From positions 1 to 58,370 of the forward strand of contig JAQWYA010000021.1 in the NCBI GenBank assembly GCA_029254215.1: DNA of 58,370 nt, in the 5' to 3' direction. A program made the position numbers and the translations under genes. Position 1 is the first letter of the stretch. The number at the start of each line of letters is the position of its first letter. Under the pieces are notes generated by a model. The model ran no database searches. It saw nothing but the letters and a program-made list of their open reading frames with translations, and had not been told where the DNA came from. Of the stretch, positions 34,620 through 44,358 are shown piece after piece. This stretch comes from Pseudorhodobacter sp. GTDB taxonomy: Bacteria > Pseudomonadota > Alphaproteobacteria > Rhodobacterales > Rhodobacteraceae.

Positions 34620-34728
34620 ACGACTTGTCCTTTTGCTAACCCACAAGGGTGTAGGGGCGCGCGGCCCGGAACTCAAGCACCCTCCGAGTCACAATCCTGC
34701 CAAACGAAGGGGTGCAGCAAAGCCCGCC

Positions 34729-35850
34729 TCAGGCAGGCGCCCCATATTCGGCGCGCAGCCCCACCCGTTCCCGTTGGAGCCAAAGTGCCGTCAGGATCAG
34801 GGGGGCGGTGGCCACCTCGCCGCTGGCAACCAGCGCCATCAGGCGATCAAAGTTGATCAGATGGCCCTTGATATCCTCGGCCTCTTCCGGGACGCCTGCA
34901 ACAATCCCCGCCCCGTCGGGCAGATCGGCAAGTCCAACATAGGAATAGAGGAATTCAGCCTTCGCCCCCGGCGAGGCATAATAATTGGCCACCGGCAAAA
35001 GCCTGCCCAAGGCAAGCCCCGCTTCTTCGGTGGCCTCGCGGCGGGCGGCCTCCTCTGGCGTCTCGCCCGGATCGATCCGGCCTGCTACGGCCTCCAGTTG
35101 CCAAGGCTGCGCATCACCGCGCGCGAAAGGCCCCGTCCGAAACTGTTCCACCAGCAGCACCCGGTCGCGGGCGGGATCATAGGGCAGCACCGTCACCGCA
35201 TCTCCCGAGATAAACGCCGCCCGGTTGACCTGCGCGCTTTCGCTGCCATCAAAGCGACGAAAGCGCAGATCATATTCCTCGACCGAAAAGAAATTCGCAT
35301 AAGGCTCATTGCGGGCGACGACATCGATGTCACCCGCGCTGCGCGCACGGCGCAGAGTGTCGGCCGTGGGCACCGCCGCCCGCAAGCGGCTTGCCCCGCG
35401 CACCAGCATCGGGCCCCGGCGCTTTCGCGGGATGGGGCGCGGGTAAAGCGCCATCACATCCCCCGCCGTGGTGACGATGATTTCCCCCCAGCGGGCGGCC
35501 CAATCCGACAAGCTCCAATCCGCGCCGGGCTGCCAGAGCCCCGGTTCGGGAAGATAGACTTCTGCCTCGATGTCGCTGTCACCCGCCCGCACCTGTCGCG
35601 GAACGGTGCCATAGCCGAACGGCCCCTCATAATAATCCAGCCGGGCGAAATCTTCCTCAGACAGGTCGGTCAGCAAAAACCCCTGCGCAAGCCCGCCCGC
35701 TTGCGGCACGATCAGCGGAAAATCATGGCCCTCGGCCCAATAGACGGCATGGTCCGGCAGGGCGGCGGGCACAAGGCCGGGCGCGCGCCCCAAGACAAGA
35801 TGCAACAAGGGCATGTGGCACAAGGTGCCATAGATAAACAGCTTTTTCAT
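34729..35850 (-). CDS. trgB: TrgB: gamma-glutamylcyclotransferase-like + NUDIX fusion
   Basis: A 373-residue protein. Residues 1-~135 are a GGCT/AIG2-like domain (KKLFIYGTLCHMPLLHLVLG, RLDYYEGPFGYG). Residues ~175-373 are an ADP-ribose-pyrophosphatase-type NUDIX domain with the full box GRIDPGETPEEAARREATEE. This two-domain form next to trgA and cysK matches the tellurite-resistance protein TrgB of R. sphaeroides. The GGCT half could act on glutathione-derived dipeptides and the NUDIX half on ADP-ribose; neither is shown here. Confidence 0.88.
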   Translation of the reverse strand: MKKLFIYGTLCHMPLLHLVLGRAPGLVPAALPDHAVYWAEGHDFPLIVPQAGGLAQGFLLTDLSEEDFARLDYYEGPFGYGTVPRQVRAGDSDIEAEVYLPEPGLWQPGADWSLSDWAARWGEIIVTTAGDVMALYPRPIPRKRRGPMLVRGASRLRAAVPTADTLRRARSAGDIDVVARNEPYANFFSVEEYDLRFRRFDGSESAQVNRAAFISGDAVTVLPYDPARDRVLLVEQFRTGPFARGDAQPWQLEAVAGRIDPGETPEEAARREATEEAGLALGRLLPVANYYASPGAKAEFLYSYVGLADLPDGAGIVAGVPEEAEDIKGHLINFDRLMALVASGEVATAPLILTALWLQRERVGLRAEYGAPA

Positions 35851-35855
35851 GAACC

Positions 35856-36296
35856 TTAATCCCAGCGCCGGCGCACCGCTTCGGTCAGAAGGCCCCCAAT
35901 GACCCCGCCCGCCACCAAAATGACGATCAGCGACGGGATCAGCATCAACATCCCGTTCTTGAGGATCAGCGCGAAGATATCGACGACCGCTTCGGTGGGG
36001 GTGTCATAGCGTTTGCGAAAGGCCTTTTCCACCATCTGCACGATCCCATAGATCAGCAGCGCCCAAGCGACGATGATGGCCGATGTCCGAAGCCCCCGCC
36101 CCATCGCATCCACCGCCCCCAGCCGGGATCGATTCGTCATCGTGATCCAACCACACAGGAACCCGACAACCCCGTTGATCAGATCGAACTGCCCGAAGGC
36201 CATGGTCTCTGGCATGGCGTTGCGAAAGGCCAAACCCGCCAGATAGGCGGTTGCCGCAAAAACCAGCCCGGCGATCAAACGTGAGAGTGTCGGCAT
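35856..36296 (-). CDS. trgA: TrgA tellurite-resistance membrane protein
   Basis: A 146-residue protein with four hydrophobic segments and no enzyme motif. The opening MPTLSRLIAGLVFAATAYLA and the central GQFDLINGVVGFLCGW with WITMTNRSRLG agree with TrgA proteins of Rhodobacter. It starts the trgA-trgB-cysK run, with trgB five bases later. In R. sphaeroides trgAB raises tellurite resistance; the mechanism is not known. Confidence 0.88.
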   Translation of the reverse strand: MPTLSRLIAGLVFAATAYLAGLAFRNAMPETMAFGQFDLINGVVGFLCGWITMTNRSRLGAVDAMGRGLRTSAIIVAWALLIYGIVQMVEKAFRKRYDTPTEAVVDIFALILKNGMLMLIPSLIVILVAGGVIGGLLTEAVRRRWD

Positions 36297-36325
36297 CTGG
36301 CCTTCCCCTGTGGGGTGGCGCGCGC

Positions 36326-37537
36326 CTATTGGGGCCGCGTCACCGTGATCTGTGTCACATCACAGTTTCCGCCCAGAAACGCCCCGGCGCAAGAGGTGAG
36401 GTAATAATTCCACATCCGGCGGAAGCGATCATCAAAGCCAAGCCGGGCCACGTCATCCCAACGCTCGTTGAAGGTTTCGTGCCAGCGGCGCAGCGTATCC
36501 GAATAGCTTTTGCCAAATTCGATGGAGCCTTTCACATCAAGCCCCGCCCGCGCCACCTCGGCCCGCAAGGCGCTGACGCTGGGCAGCATCCCGCCCGGAA
36601 AGATGTGTTTCTGAATGAAATCAACGCCCTTGCGGTATACCTCAAAGCGCTTTTCCTGCAGGGTGATGATCTGAAGCGTGGCGCTGCTGCCCGGTTTCAG
36701 GCGGTTCCTGAGCACGTCGAAATACACCGGCCAATATTTTTCGCCCACGGCCTCGAACATCTCGATGCTGGCGATTCCGTCATAAAGGCCGGTCTCGTCG
36801 CGGTAATCCTGAAGCTTGATCTCGACCTTGTCAGACAGACCTTCGCGGGCCATCCGCGCCACGGCATAGTCATATTGCGCCTTGGAAATGGTCAGACCCG
36901 TGACGCGAAGGCCGCGCTCTTTGGCGGCATATTCGGCAAACCCGCCCCAGCCGCAGCCGATTTCCAGCACATGGTCACCGGGTTGCGCGCCCATTTGATC
37001 GACCATCGAGGCGTATTTCTGGATCTGCGCCTTCTCAAGGCTTTCCTGCCCCGTGGTGAACAGGGCCGAGGAATAGGTCATCGTGTCATCCAGCCACAGC
37101 TTGTAGAAATCATTGCCAAGGTCATAGTGGTAGGAGATGTTCTTCTTCGCCTGACCCTTGGAATTGCTGCGCAACAGGTGGCGGATGCGCTCGAACAGCC
37201 GCACCAGCGCCATGCCGTAAAAGCCGTCATAAATCTCGTCATTGTCGGCATGGACCAGATCCATGAACGCCTGAAGGTCGGGGCTGGACCACCAGCCTTC
37301 CAGATACGCATCCGAAAAGCCCAGATCGCCCTCGCGGATCAGGCGCGCGAACAGATCCTTGTTATGCACCTCCAGCACCGCGCAGGGACCCGGCGCGCGG
37401 CCCTCTGCCCGAAAGACGCGGCCATCATCCAGCACCATATCCAGCCGTCCATGGCCGATGCTTTTGGCCTGCTCGAACACTTTGGCGAAATAGCGCGGCA
37501 GGTCGTTCTGGCCTTGGGTGGTGGTGAAAATGGTCAT
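36326..37537 (-). CDS. cfa: Cyclopropane-fatty-acid synthase-like methyltransferase
   Basis: A 403-residue SAM-dependent enzyme acting on unsaturated phospholipid chains. The SAM site VLEIGCGWGGFAEYA, the preceding NISYHYDLGNDFYKLWLDD and TYSSALF, and the later SIEMFEAVGEKYWPVYF are hallmark CFA-synthase motifs. It begins at 37537 behind AAGGAAG. The photolyase gene ends 61 bases upstream, so the two may share a transcript. Methylation without ring closure is an alternative product. Confidence 0.9.
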   Translation of the reverse strand: MTIFTTTQGQNDLPRYFAKVFEQAKSIGHGRLDMVLDDGRVFRAEGRAPGPCAVLEVHNKDLFARLIREGDLGFSDAYLEGWWSSPDLQAFMDLVHADNDEIYDGFYGMALVRLFERIRHLLRSNSKGQAKKNISYHYDLGNDFYKLWLDDTMTYSSALFTTGQESLEKAQIQKYASMVDQMGAQPGDHVLEIGCGWGGFAEYAAKERGLRVTGLTISKAQYDYAVARMAREGLSDKVEIKLQDYRDETGLYDGIASIEMFEAVGEKYWPVYFDVLRNRLKPGSSATLQIITLQEKRFEVYRKGVDFIQKHIFPGGMLPSVSALRAEVARAGLDVKGSIEFGKSYSDTLRRWHETFNERWDDVARLGFDDRFRRMWNYYLTSCAGAFLGGNCDVTQITVTRPQ

Positions 37538-37598
37538 TCTGCTTCCTTGGTCATTGCTTTGCCCCCTTCGGATAAATTGCGCAAAAAGGGCAGGTGTG

Positions 37599-39011
37599 TC
37601 ACGCGTTTCGGGCTTCATAGGCCGCAAGGGCCCGGTTTCGCCCTTCGGCAAGGGCGATGAGGCGTTTGGGATAGGGTCGGGACGGGTCCAATGCCCAGGC
37701 GCGGGGGGCGGCCTCGAAATAGCCAAGCGCCTCGGCACCGGGGTTGCGGGCCAGTTCCGCGATGAAGCGGTGGCGGTAGCGGGCCTGAGGGTCGAATTTT
37801 TCAGCCTGCGTTTCAGGGTTGAACACCCGGAAATAGGGTGCTGCATCGGGGCCGGAACCTGCCGCCCATTGCCAGCCCATCGCATTGGAGGCCGGATCCC
37901 AGTCGATCAGACAATCCTCGAACCAGCGCAGGCCGACCCGCCAATCGGTCAGCAGGTGCTTTGTCAAGTAAGAGGCCACGATCATCCGCGCCCGGTTATG
38001 CATCGTCCCGGTCACATACATCTCGCGCATGGCGGCATCGACGAACGGCTCTCCGGTCATGCCGCGCCGCCAGGCTTCGGCCTGATCATTGTCGTCACGC
38101 CAGCCAAAACTGTCCCATTCGGGGCGCCAGTTGCGGGTGGTGATATGGGGGCTGTGATGCAACAGATGATACGCAAATTCGCGCCAGACGATTTCCTTGA
38201 GGAAATGCTCCGCCCCCGCCTTGCCTTCCTCCAGCGCACGCTGGGCGGCATGCCATAACAGGCGCGGGCCGATCTCTCCGTAGGTCAGGTTTTCGGACAG
38301 GCGCGAGGTGGCCTCTTCGGCGGGAAAATCGCGGGCCTGCCGGTAGTCTGCAACCGGCCCTTCCAAAAAGCGATCCATCCGGGTCAGGGCTGCGGCCTCT
38401 CCGACCAGGACGTGACGGGCCACGATCGCAGCACCGCGCCGCATCTGCTGGCCCAGCGCCCAATCGGCAAGTTGATCCGAGGCGGGCCAAGCCTGTGGGG
38501 CGGGCAGAGCCTTTAGCGCGGGCGCGGGTAAGGCGACATCCCGCCCCTTCACCGCCCGCCAGAACGGCGAGTAGACACGGTAAAAGCCGCCCTGTCCCGT
38601 CTCAACCGTCCAGGGTTCAAACAGCAGATGGCCCGCGTGGCTTTCGGCCTCAAGCCCATCGGCGCGCAGGGCGGATTTGACGGCGCTGTCGCGAGCCTTT
38701 GCGTCGGGGTCGTAAAGGCGCGACCAGTGGACAGCCCCGGCACCGGTTTCGCGGATGAGGTCGCGCAGCACGCCCAGCGCCGGACCGCGCCGAAAGATCA
38801 ACCGGGAGCCGAGGCTTTCCAGCGTCTTCCCGAACACCTCCAGCCCAAGCCCCAAGCGCCATTTCGGCGCCGCCCCAAGCCGTTCGGTTTCGGGGTCGAG
38901 GATGAACACCGGAATAATCGGCCGTCCCGTTGCCACGGCTGCGGTCAGCATCGGGTTATCCGTCAGGCGAAAATCCCTGCGAAACCAAAGTATCAACGGC
39001 TTATCCGACAT
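37599..39011 (-). CDS. phrB: Deoxyribodipyrimidine photolyase
   Basis: A 470-residue light-driven repair enzyme for cyclobutane pyrimidine dimers. It opens LILWFRRDFRLTDNPML, the antenna-domain signature. The FAD domain carries WREFAYHLLHH, TGTMHNRARMIVASYLTKHL and DWDPASNAMGWQW, with the tryptophans for electron transfer in place. I start it at the ATG at 39011, the second in-frame ATG. Class I CPD photolyase is the best fit. Confidence 0.93.
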   Translation of the reverse strand: MSDKPLILWFRRDFRLTDNPMLTAAVATGRPIIPVFILDPETERLGAAPKWRLGLGLEVFGKTLESLGSRLIFRRGPALGVLRDLIRETGAGAVHWSRLYDPDAKARDSAVKSALRADGLEAESHAGHLLFEPWTVETGQGGFYRVYSPFWRAVKGRDVALPAPALKALPAPQAWPASDQLADWALGQQMRRGAAIVARHVLVGEAAALTRMDRFLEGPVADYRQARDFPAEEATSRLSENLTYGEIGPRLLWHAAQRALEEGKAGAEHFLKEIVWREFAYHLLHHSPHITTRNWRPEWDSFGWRDDNDQAEAWRRGMTGEPFVDAAMREMYVTGTMHNRARMIVASYLTKHLLTDWRVGLRWFEDCLIDWDPASNAMGWQWAAGSGPDAAPYFRVFNPETQAEKFDPQARYRHRFIAELARNPGAEALGYFEAAPRAWALDPSRPYPKRLIALAEGRNRALAAYEARNA

Positions 39012-39130
39012 GCCCACCACGACTGTTGTTTACCACAGGTTTACGTTATGGCCCGCGCGGCGGATCAATCAAGGCGCGCTGCCGCGATAAGATTTCGGCG
39101 GGGATCGCCCTGACGTTGGGTCAAGTCCCC

Positions 39131-40372
39131 TCAGGGTTGCAGCACCTGCTCCAGCGAGGTCATCAGGCGGGCAACCTCCACCTGCGAGGTATAATGCACG
39201 AAGCTGAGGCGCAGGACGCCCAGTTCCAGATCGACGCCCATCGCGGTCAGGGGCCGCCCGGCATAGAAATCCCCACCCTCGGCCATGATCCCGAACGGGG
39301 CAAGGCGTGCGGCGACAGGCTCTGCCGGGCGATCAAGTGCCACGGCCACCGTCGGGGCGCGAAGGGCCGCGTCACGCGGGCCGATCAGCCGCAGGTCATT
39401 GCGGGCGGCCAGCATATCCAGCAGCGGCTGCAACAATCGCGTTTCATGGGAGCGCATCAGATCATGGACCGCGTTGGACCGCGCGACCGGGCGGGCATCC
39501 TTGCCCGGAAAATGATGCGCATAAAGCGCGTCGATATAATCGGCCATGCCCGCACAGGCCGCAACCTGCGCATGATCCGGCCCCGAGGGGGTGAACCGTT
39601 TGTAAAGCACGCCCGCGTTGAAGGAATGGCATTGCGGCGGCAGTTTCGCGCCCAATTCCCGGCTGATAACCATCAGGCCCTGATGCGGCCCGTAGGTTTT
39701 ATAGGCCGAGAAAAGATAGACATCCGCCCCCAGCGCCCCGATATCCGGCAGCCCGTGCGGCGCATAGCTGACCCCGTCCACGCAGGTATAGCCGCCCGCC
39801 TCGCGCACCATGGCGCAGATCTGCGCCACCGGGTTGATCGCCGCCACCACGTTGGAACAATGTGGAAAGCACACCATCCGCACCTTGCCATCGGCCAGAA
39901 GCGGGCGCAGCGCCTCCGGGTCCAGATGCCCGGTTTGCGGGTCGATCTTCCATTCGCGGACTTCGACGCCTTCAGTCGCAAGCCGTCTCCAGGCGCCAGA
40001 ATTGGCTTCATGATCCTGATTGGTGACGACAATCGCACCTCCGTCACGGGCAATCCACTGCCGGACGGCCTGAGCCAGAACGTAAGTATTGGTGCTGGTG
40101 GAGGGACCGAAGGACAGCTCGTCCTCCTCCACCCCCATCAAAGCCGAGAGCCGGGCCCGCGCCTCGTCCATCTCTTCGCCGCCCAACCGCGAGGCCTCAT
40201 AAGGGGCATAGGGCTGCACCTTGCGATGGGTGTAGAACCGCGTCAGACGGTCGATCACAGCGCCCGCTGTGTAAGACCCGCCGGCATTGCCAAAAAAGGC
40301 CTGCCCCTCCAGCGCGGGGCTGGAAAAAGCCGGAAACTGGCTGCGGACGAAATCAAGATCGAGATTGGTCAT
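39131..40372 (-). CDS. Cysteine-desulfurase-like aminotransferase class V
   Basis: A 413-residue PLP protein of the SufS/NifS fold. The PLP lysine is in FSAYKTYGPHQG, with DQDHEANSGAW-like and FPHCSNVVAAINPV motifs earlier. It belongs to the cysteine-desulfurase-like subgroup lacking nearby suf/isc genes, so the substrate may not be cysteine. The start at 40372 follows AAAAGGA. Divergent from the binding-protein gene at 40640. Confidence 0.83.
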   Translation of the reverse strand: MTNLDLDFVRSQFPAFSSPALEGQAFFGNAGGSYTAGAVIDRLTRFYTHRKVQPYAPYEASRLGGEEMDEARARLSALMGVEEDELSFGPSTSTNTYVLAQAVRQWIARDGGAIVVTNQDHEANSGAWRRLATEGVEVREWKIDPQTGHLDPEALRPLLADGKVRMVCFPHCSNVVAAINPVAQICAMVREAGGYTCVDGVSYAPHGLPDIGALGADVYLFSAYKTYGPHQGLMVISRELGAKLPPQCHSFNAGVLYKRFTPSGPDHAQVAACAGMADYIDALYAHHFPGKDARPVARSNAVHDLMRSHETRLLQPLLDMLAARNDLRLIGPRDAALRAPTVAVALDRPAEPVAARLAPFGIMAEGGDFYAGRPLTAMGVDLELGVLRLSFVHYTSQVEVARLMTSLEQVLQP

Positions 40373-40639
40373 CGCTGGTCCTTTTCTGTCGAAAACGCGC
40401 AAGGCTGCTGGCGGCTGATGCCCGCCCGTCAAGGCGTAGCGCGCCGCAACGAAGGGCGCAACCACCGCGCTGGGGCTAAAAAAGCGCCACATGATGCCAA
40501 ATCGCGCAAGTTGCGACGTTTCTCCCCTTGAGCCAATCCCACTGCTCCCCTAGCTTTCTTGCATAAGCCGGGCACCCGCATCGCGGTTAAGCCCGTTTTG
40601 TCCAACAGACCAAACAAGACCAACAGACGAGGAATAACC

Positions 40640-41695
40640 ATGAAACTCAAAACTTCCCTTTTGGCGGGTGCTGCGCTGGCACTGGCCCTGCCGGTTACGG
40701 CGGTCAAGGCTGCAGATGCTGACCTGATCGTTTTTGACTGGGCAGGCTTCGAAGATCCGGCGCTGATTCAGGGCTATGTCGACAAGCACGGCGACCTGCC
40801 GACCTATGCCTTCTTTGGCGACGATGACGAGGCTTTCCAGAAAGTTGCCTCCGGCTTCAAGGCCGATGTGGTTCACCCCTGCTCTCAGATGGTGTCGAAG
40901 TACCGCGACGCGGGCCTGATCGAGCCTTGGGATGTCAGCCGTATCCCAAATTTCGGGGAAATCGCGCCACGCTTCCTGAAATCCTCGATCTTCAGCGATG
41001 ACACGGGCGTCTGGTACATCCCGACCGATTACGCCTACACCGCCATCGCCTATAACACGGCCGATGTTCCGGCCGAAGACGTGGCCTCGCTTTCGGTGTT
41101 CCACAACCCGAAATATGCAGGCCGTGTGTCCCTGCCCGACAACACCGATGACGTCTGGGCGCTGGCCTTGCTGGCAACCGGCGTCACCGACTGGACCGAT
41201 GTGACCGAAGATCAGTTTCAGGCCGCCGCCGCATGGCTGCGCACGGCGCATGAAAACGTCGTCGCCTATTGGGCCGACCCTTCGGAACTGGCGCAGCTGA
41301 TGGCGGGCGGTCAGGTTCAGGTCGCGTGGTCCTGGAACGACTCCATCGCGCTGATGCGCGAAGAGGGCTTCCCGGTTGGCTTCCAGCGTCAGGCAGCAGA
41401 AGGCGCGTCAAGCTGGTTCTGCGGCTATGTGAACGTGAAGGATTCGCCCGGCTCCGAGGACAAGGCCTATGACTTCATCAACGCCTGGCTGGATCACGGT
41501 TCGGCGAAAGGTTTGGTTGATGGCTTTGGCTATGCCCATTCCAATGACGTGGCCATGCAGGGCATCTCGATGGAAGAACTGGTCGCTGCCGACGTGAACC
41601 CGATCGACACGACGCTGCTGGCGCAGACTCCGATCAACAACCAGATGCGCGACCGGATGCTGGAAGAGTTTGAAAAGATCAAAGCAGGCTTCTGA
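40640..41695 (+). CDS. Orphan polyamine-type solute-binding protein (PotF/PotD-like)
   Basis: A 351-residue periplasmic protein with a signal peptide cleaved near residue 24 (VKA/AD). The IVFDWAGFEDPAL and ADVVHPCSQMVSKYRDAG stretches, then YIPTDYAYTAIAYN, match the spermidine/putrescine-binding family. No permease or ATPase gene is next to it; it stands between its own promoter gap and a strong terminator. It may feed the transporter at 6898-11417 or one elsewhere. Strong third-base GC suggests high expression. Confidence 0.83.
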   Translation: MKLKTSLLAGAALALALPVTAVKAADADLIVFDWAGFEDPALIQGYVDKHGDLPTYAFFGDDDEAFQKVASGFKADVVHPCSQMVSKYRDAGLIEPWDVSRIPNFGEIAPRFLKSSIFSDDTGVWYIPTDYAYTAIAYNTADVPAEDVASLSVFHNPKYAGRVSLPDNTDDVWALALLATGVTDWTDVTEDQFQAAAAWLRTAHENVVAYWADPSELAQLMAGGQVQVAWSWNDSIALMREEGFPVGFQRQAAEGASSWFCGYVNVKDSPGSEDKAYDFINAWLDHGSAKGLVDGFGYAHSNDVAMQGISMEELVAADVNPIDTTLLAQTPINNQMRDRMLEEFEKIKAGF

Positions 41696-41712
41696 TCGCC
41701 TGATCTGACAAC

Positions 41713-41747
41713 GGAAAAAGCGCCGGAGGCAACTCCGGCGCTTTTTT
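41713..41747. terminator. Bidirectional terminator
   Basis: AGCGCCGGA (41719-41727) pairs with TCCGGCGCT (41734-41742) around a six-base loop, extended by an A-run on the left and a T-run on the right. It can end both the binding-protein transcript and the leftward usp transcript. Confidence 0.9.
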
Positions 41748-41763
41748 CATGACCGTGAAGGGT

Positions 41764-42612
41764 TTAGCGGATCAGTACCACCGGCACTTTGCACGACCGG
41801 ATCATCTCGGTTGTGGTGGAGCCGATGATCAGGCTGCGGATGCGGCTGTTGCCGTAAGCCCCCATCACCAGCATGTCAAAGCCTTGCTCCTCTACCAGCT
41901 TGCCCAAGGCCGTTTCGGGCTGCCCCGAAAGGCCCAGCGTTTCGGCCTGAACACCGCCTGCGGCCAACATGGCATGGGCATCGGCCAGCGCTTTGTTCTG
42001 CGCAGCGCCCGGCGCGCCGACCATGACCACGGTCACGGAAAGACCAGCATAAAGCGGGCTGCGCGCGATGTGGTCCACCGCCCGCATGGAAGACGCCCCG
42101 CCATCATAGGCCACCAGCACCTTAGAGATCGGCTTGAAGGCCCGCGCCGCGACCATCACCGGACGGGCACCACTGCGCACGATCCTTTCAAGGTTCGAGC
42201 CAAGATGGCCCTTGGCGAAATCCGCCGCCTCGCCCCGCTTGCCGATCAGGATGAAGGCGGCATCCGCCTCTTGCTCGGCCACGGTTTCCAAAAGGTCGCC
42301 GTGGCGCAGTTTGGTTGTGACCGCCTCTTGCCCGGCTTTCTCCAAGACCTCGCGGGCGTCGTCCAGAATAGCGCGGCCGCGATGCGCCACAAGTTTGGCG
42401 CGCTGTTCGTCCAGATCGGAGAGTTCTTTCAGCAAGGCCGACCGCGCCCCAAGCCGGATCGAACCCGACAAATCGGTGCTTTCGCTGGTGTCGCGCCGCC
42501 CCAGAACATGCAGGATCTCTACCTCGGCCCCGATCCGGGGCGCCGCCCAAGCCGCAAGGTCACAAACCGAATGCGCATAGATGGACCCGTCTACCAATGC
42601 GATGAGTTTCAT
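41764..42612 (-). CDS. Tandem universal stress protein
   Basis: A 282-residue protein with two Usp domains (about 1-140 and 150-282). The second carries VLVAYDGGASSMRAV and GAYGNSRIRSLIIGSTTTEM, the ATP-binding type (G-2x-G-9x-G-S/T). The first has a similar frame but a changed loop (GKRGEAADFAKGHLGSNLE). It begins 14 bases after the SulP gene, so the two are one transcript; a link of Usp proteins with anion transporters is common. Confidence 0.88.
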   Translation of the reverse strand: MKLIALVDGSIYAHSVCDLAAWAAPRIGAEVEILHVLGRRDTSESTDLSGSIRLGARSALLKELSDLDEQRAKLVAHRGRAILDDAREVLEKAGQEAVTTKLRHGDLLETVAEQEADAAFILIGKRGEAADFAKGHLGSNLERIVRSGARPVMVAARAFKPISKVLVAYDGGASSMRAVDHIARSPLYAGLSVTVVMVGAPGAAQNKALADAHAMLAAGGVQAETLGLSGQPETALGKLVEEQGFDMLVMGAYGNSRIRSLIIGSTTTEMIRSCKVPVVLIR

Positions 42613-42625
42613 GGCTTTTCCTTCC

Positions 42626-44116
42626 TCAATGCGCGAGCAGCTTGTCAACCGCCCCCGGCTTGTCATGGATCGCCAGCTTGTCGACGATGGTTTCAGAGGC
42701 CGCGTTCATCCCGATAATCTCCACCTCTGCGCCATCGCGGCGGAACTTGACCACCGCCATGTCCAGCGCTGCGACAGAGCTGATATCCCAGATATGGGCA
42801 CCCGAGACATCGATCACGACCTTATCCAGAACCTCGCGGAAATCGAAGGCTTTCATGAAATCCTCCACCGAGGCAAAGAACAACTGCCCCTCGATCCGGT
42901 AGACGCGCTCTTTGCCATCCGCCGACAGGGTCGAGGTGACGCGGAACAATTGCGCGATCTTGCCGGCAAAGAAGATGCCTGACAGCAGCACGCCGACCCC
43001 AACGCCAATCGCGAGGTTATGGGTGAAGATCACACAGACCACGGTCGCCAACATCACGATGGAGCTGGAGGTCGGATGTGTGCGCAGCGCCTGAAGCGAG
43101 GACCACGAGAAGGTGCCGATGCTGACCATGATCATGATCGCCACCAGCGCCGCCATCGGGATCCGGCTGACCCAATCGCCAAGGCCCACGCAAAAGATCA
43201 ACAGCATCACCCCGGCGGTGAAGGTCGAAAGCCGCCCGCGCCCGCCCGATTTCACGTTGATGATCGACTGGCCGATCATCGCACAGCCCGCCATGCCGCC
43301 GATGAACCCGGTGGCAAAGTTTGAAAGCCCTTGCCCCACGCATTCCTGATCGCGGCTCGACGTGGTGTCGGTCAGGTCATCGACGATATTCTGCGTCATC
43401 AGGCTTTCCAGAAGGCCCACGACCGCAACAGCCGCCGAATAGGGCAGGATGATTTGCAGCGTCTCGAAGGTCAGCGGAATGTCCGGGATCAGGAAAATCG
43501 GCAGCGTGTCCGGCAAAGCCCCCATATCGCCCACCGTGCGTACATCCCAATCAAAGATCAGCGCCAGCGCCGTCAGCACGATGATCGTCACCAAAGGCGA
43601 GGGGATCGCCTTGGTCACCAACGGGAACAGATAGATGATCCCAAGCCCCGCCGCGACCAAGGCATAGGTCAGCCACGTCACGCGGGTCGGGTCGAGTTCC
43701 GGCAATTGCGCCATGAAAATCAGGATGGCCAGCGCGTTCACAAACCCCGTCATCACGGATTTCGACACAAAGCGCATCACCCGGCCCAGCCGCAACATCC
43801 CCGCGATGATCTGCAAGACCCCCGCCAGCACCGTGGCCGCCAGCAGATATTGCAGCCCGTGATCCTTCACCAGCGTCACCATCAGCACCGCCGTCGCCGC
43901 CGTCGCCGCCGAGATCATCCCCGGTCGCCCCCCCGTGATCGCCGAGATCACCGCGATCGAGAAACTGGCATAAAGACCCACTTTCGGGTCCACCCCCGCG
44001 ATGATCGAAAAGGCAATCGCCTCGGGGATCAGGGCCAGCGCCACGACCAGACCCGACAACAGGTCGCCACGGATATTTCCCAGCCATTGCTGGCGGTACA
44101 CATGCATCGAAATCAT
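42626..44116 (-). CDS. SulP-family anion transporter with STAS domain
   Basis: A 496-residue inner-membrane protein. The opening DLLSGLVVALALIPEAIAFSI is the SulP signature, about ten membrane segments follow, and the last ~100 residues form a STAS domain (VVIDVSGAHIWDISSVAALD). Family members move sulfate, bicarbonate or other anions; the substrate is not readable. I start at 44116, seven bases after GAGGAAAG; an ATG three codons later is possible. Confidence 0.9.
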   Translation of the reverse strand: MISMHVYRQQWLGNIRGDLLSGLVVALALIPEAIAFSIIAGVDPKVGLYASFSIAVISAITGGRPGMISAATAATAVLMVTLVKDHGLQYLLAATVLAGVLQIIAGMLRLGRVMRFVSKSVMTGFVNALAILIFMAQLPELDPTRVTWLTYALVAAGLGIIYLFPLVTKAIPSPLVTIIVLTALALIFDWDVRTVGDMGALPDTLPIFLIPDIPLTFETLQIILPYSAAVAVVGLLESLMTQNIVDDLTDTTSSRDQECVGQGLSNFATGFIGGMAGCAMIGQSIINVKSGGRGRLSTFTAGVMLLIFCVGLGDWVSRIPMAALVAIMIMVSIGTFSWSSLQALRTHPTSSSIVMLATVVCVIFTHNLAIGVGVGVLLSGIFFAGKIAQLFRVTSTLSADGKERVYRIEGQLFFASVEDFMKAFDFREVLDKVVIDVSGAHIWDISSVAALDMAVVKFRRDGAEVEIIGMNAASETIVDKLAIHDKPGAVDKLLAH

Positions 44117-44358
44117 GAAACGTCTTTCCTCATCCGGCCAGAGGGCAGGATTGCGCTCTGGTTTGGGCTTTCGGGGGCACCGGGGGCCGGGGCCTTGGGG
44201 GATCAAGGCGTGGTGGATACAGGCGCAATCCCGAAAAGCCAAGCCGGGGGGCGGGCTTTTTGCGGCCAAGCGCGGGGGTGGCTGCTTCTCGTTTGACGTG
44301 CCGGGCTGGTTTCGGCAATGCTGCGAGGCATCCCTGCCCCCAACTTCCGGACCCCGAT

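Noticed and set aside
31203-34856. A very long plus-strand open frame of more than 1,200 codons opposite the mechanosensitive channel and cysK genes.
   Set aside because: It is the antisense shadow of GC-rich genes; its translation is rich in Arg, His, Gln and Pro with no family motifs, while both minus-strand genes have clear motifs.
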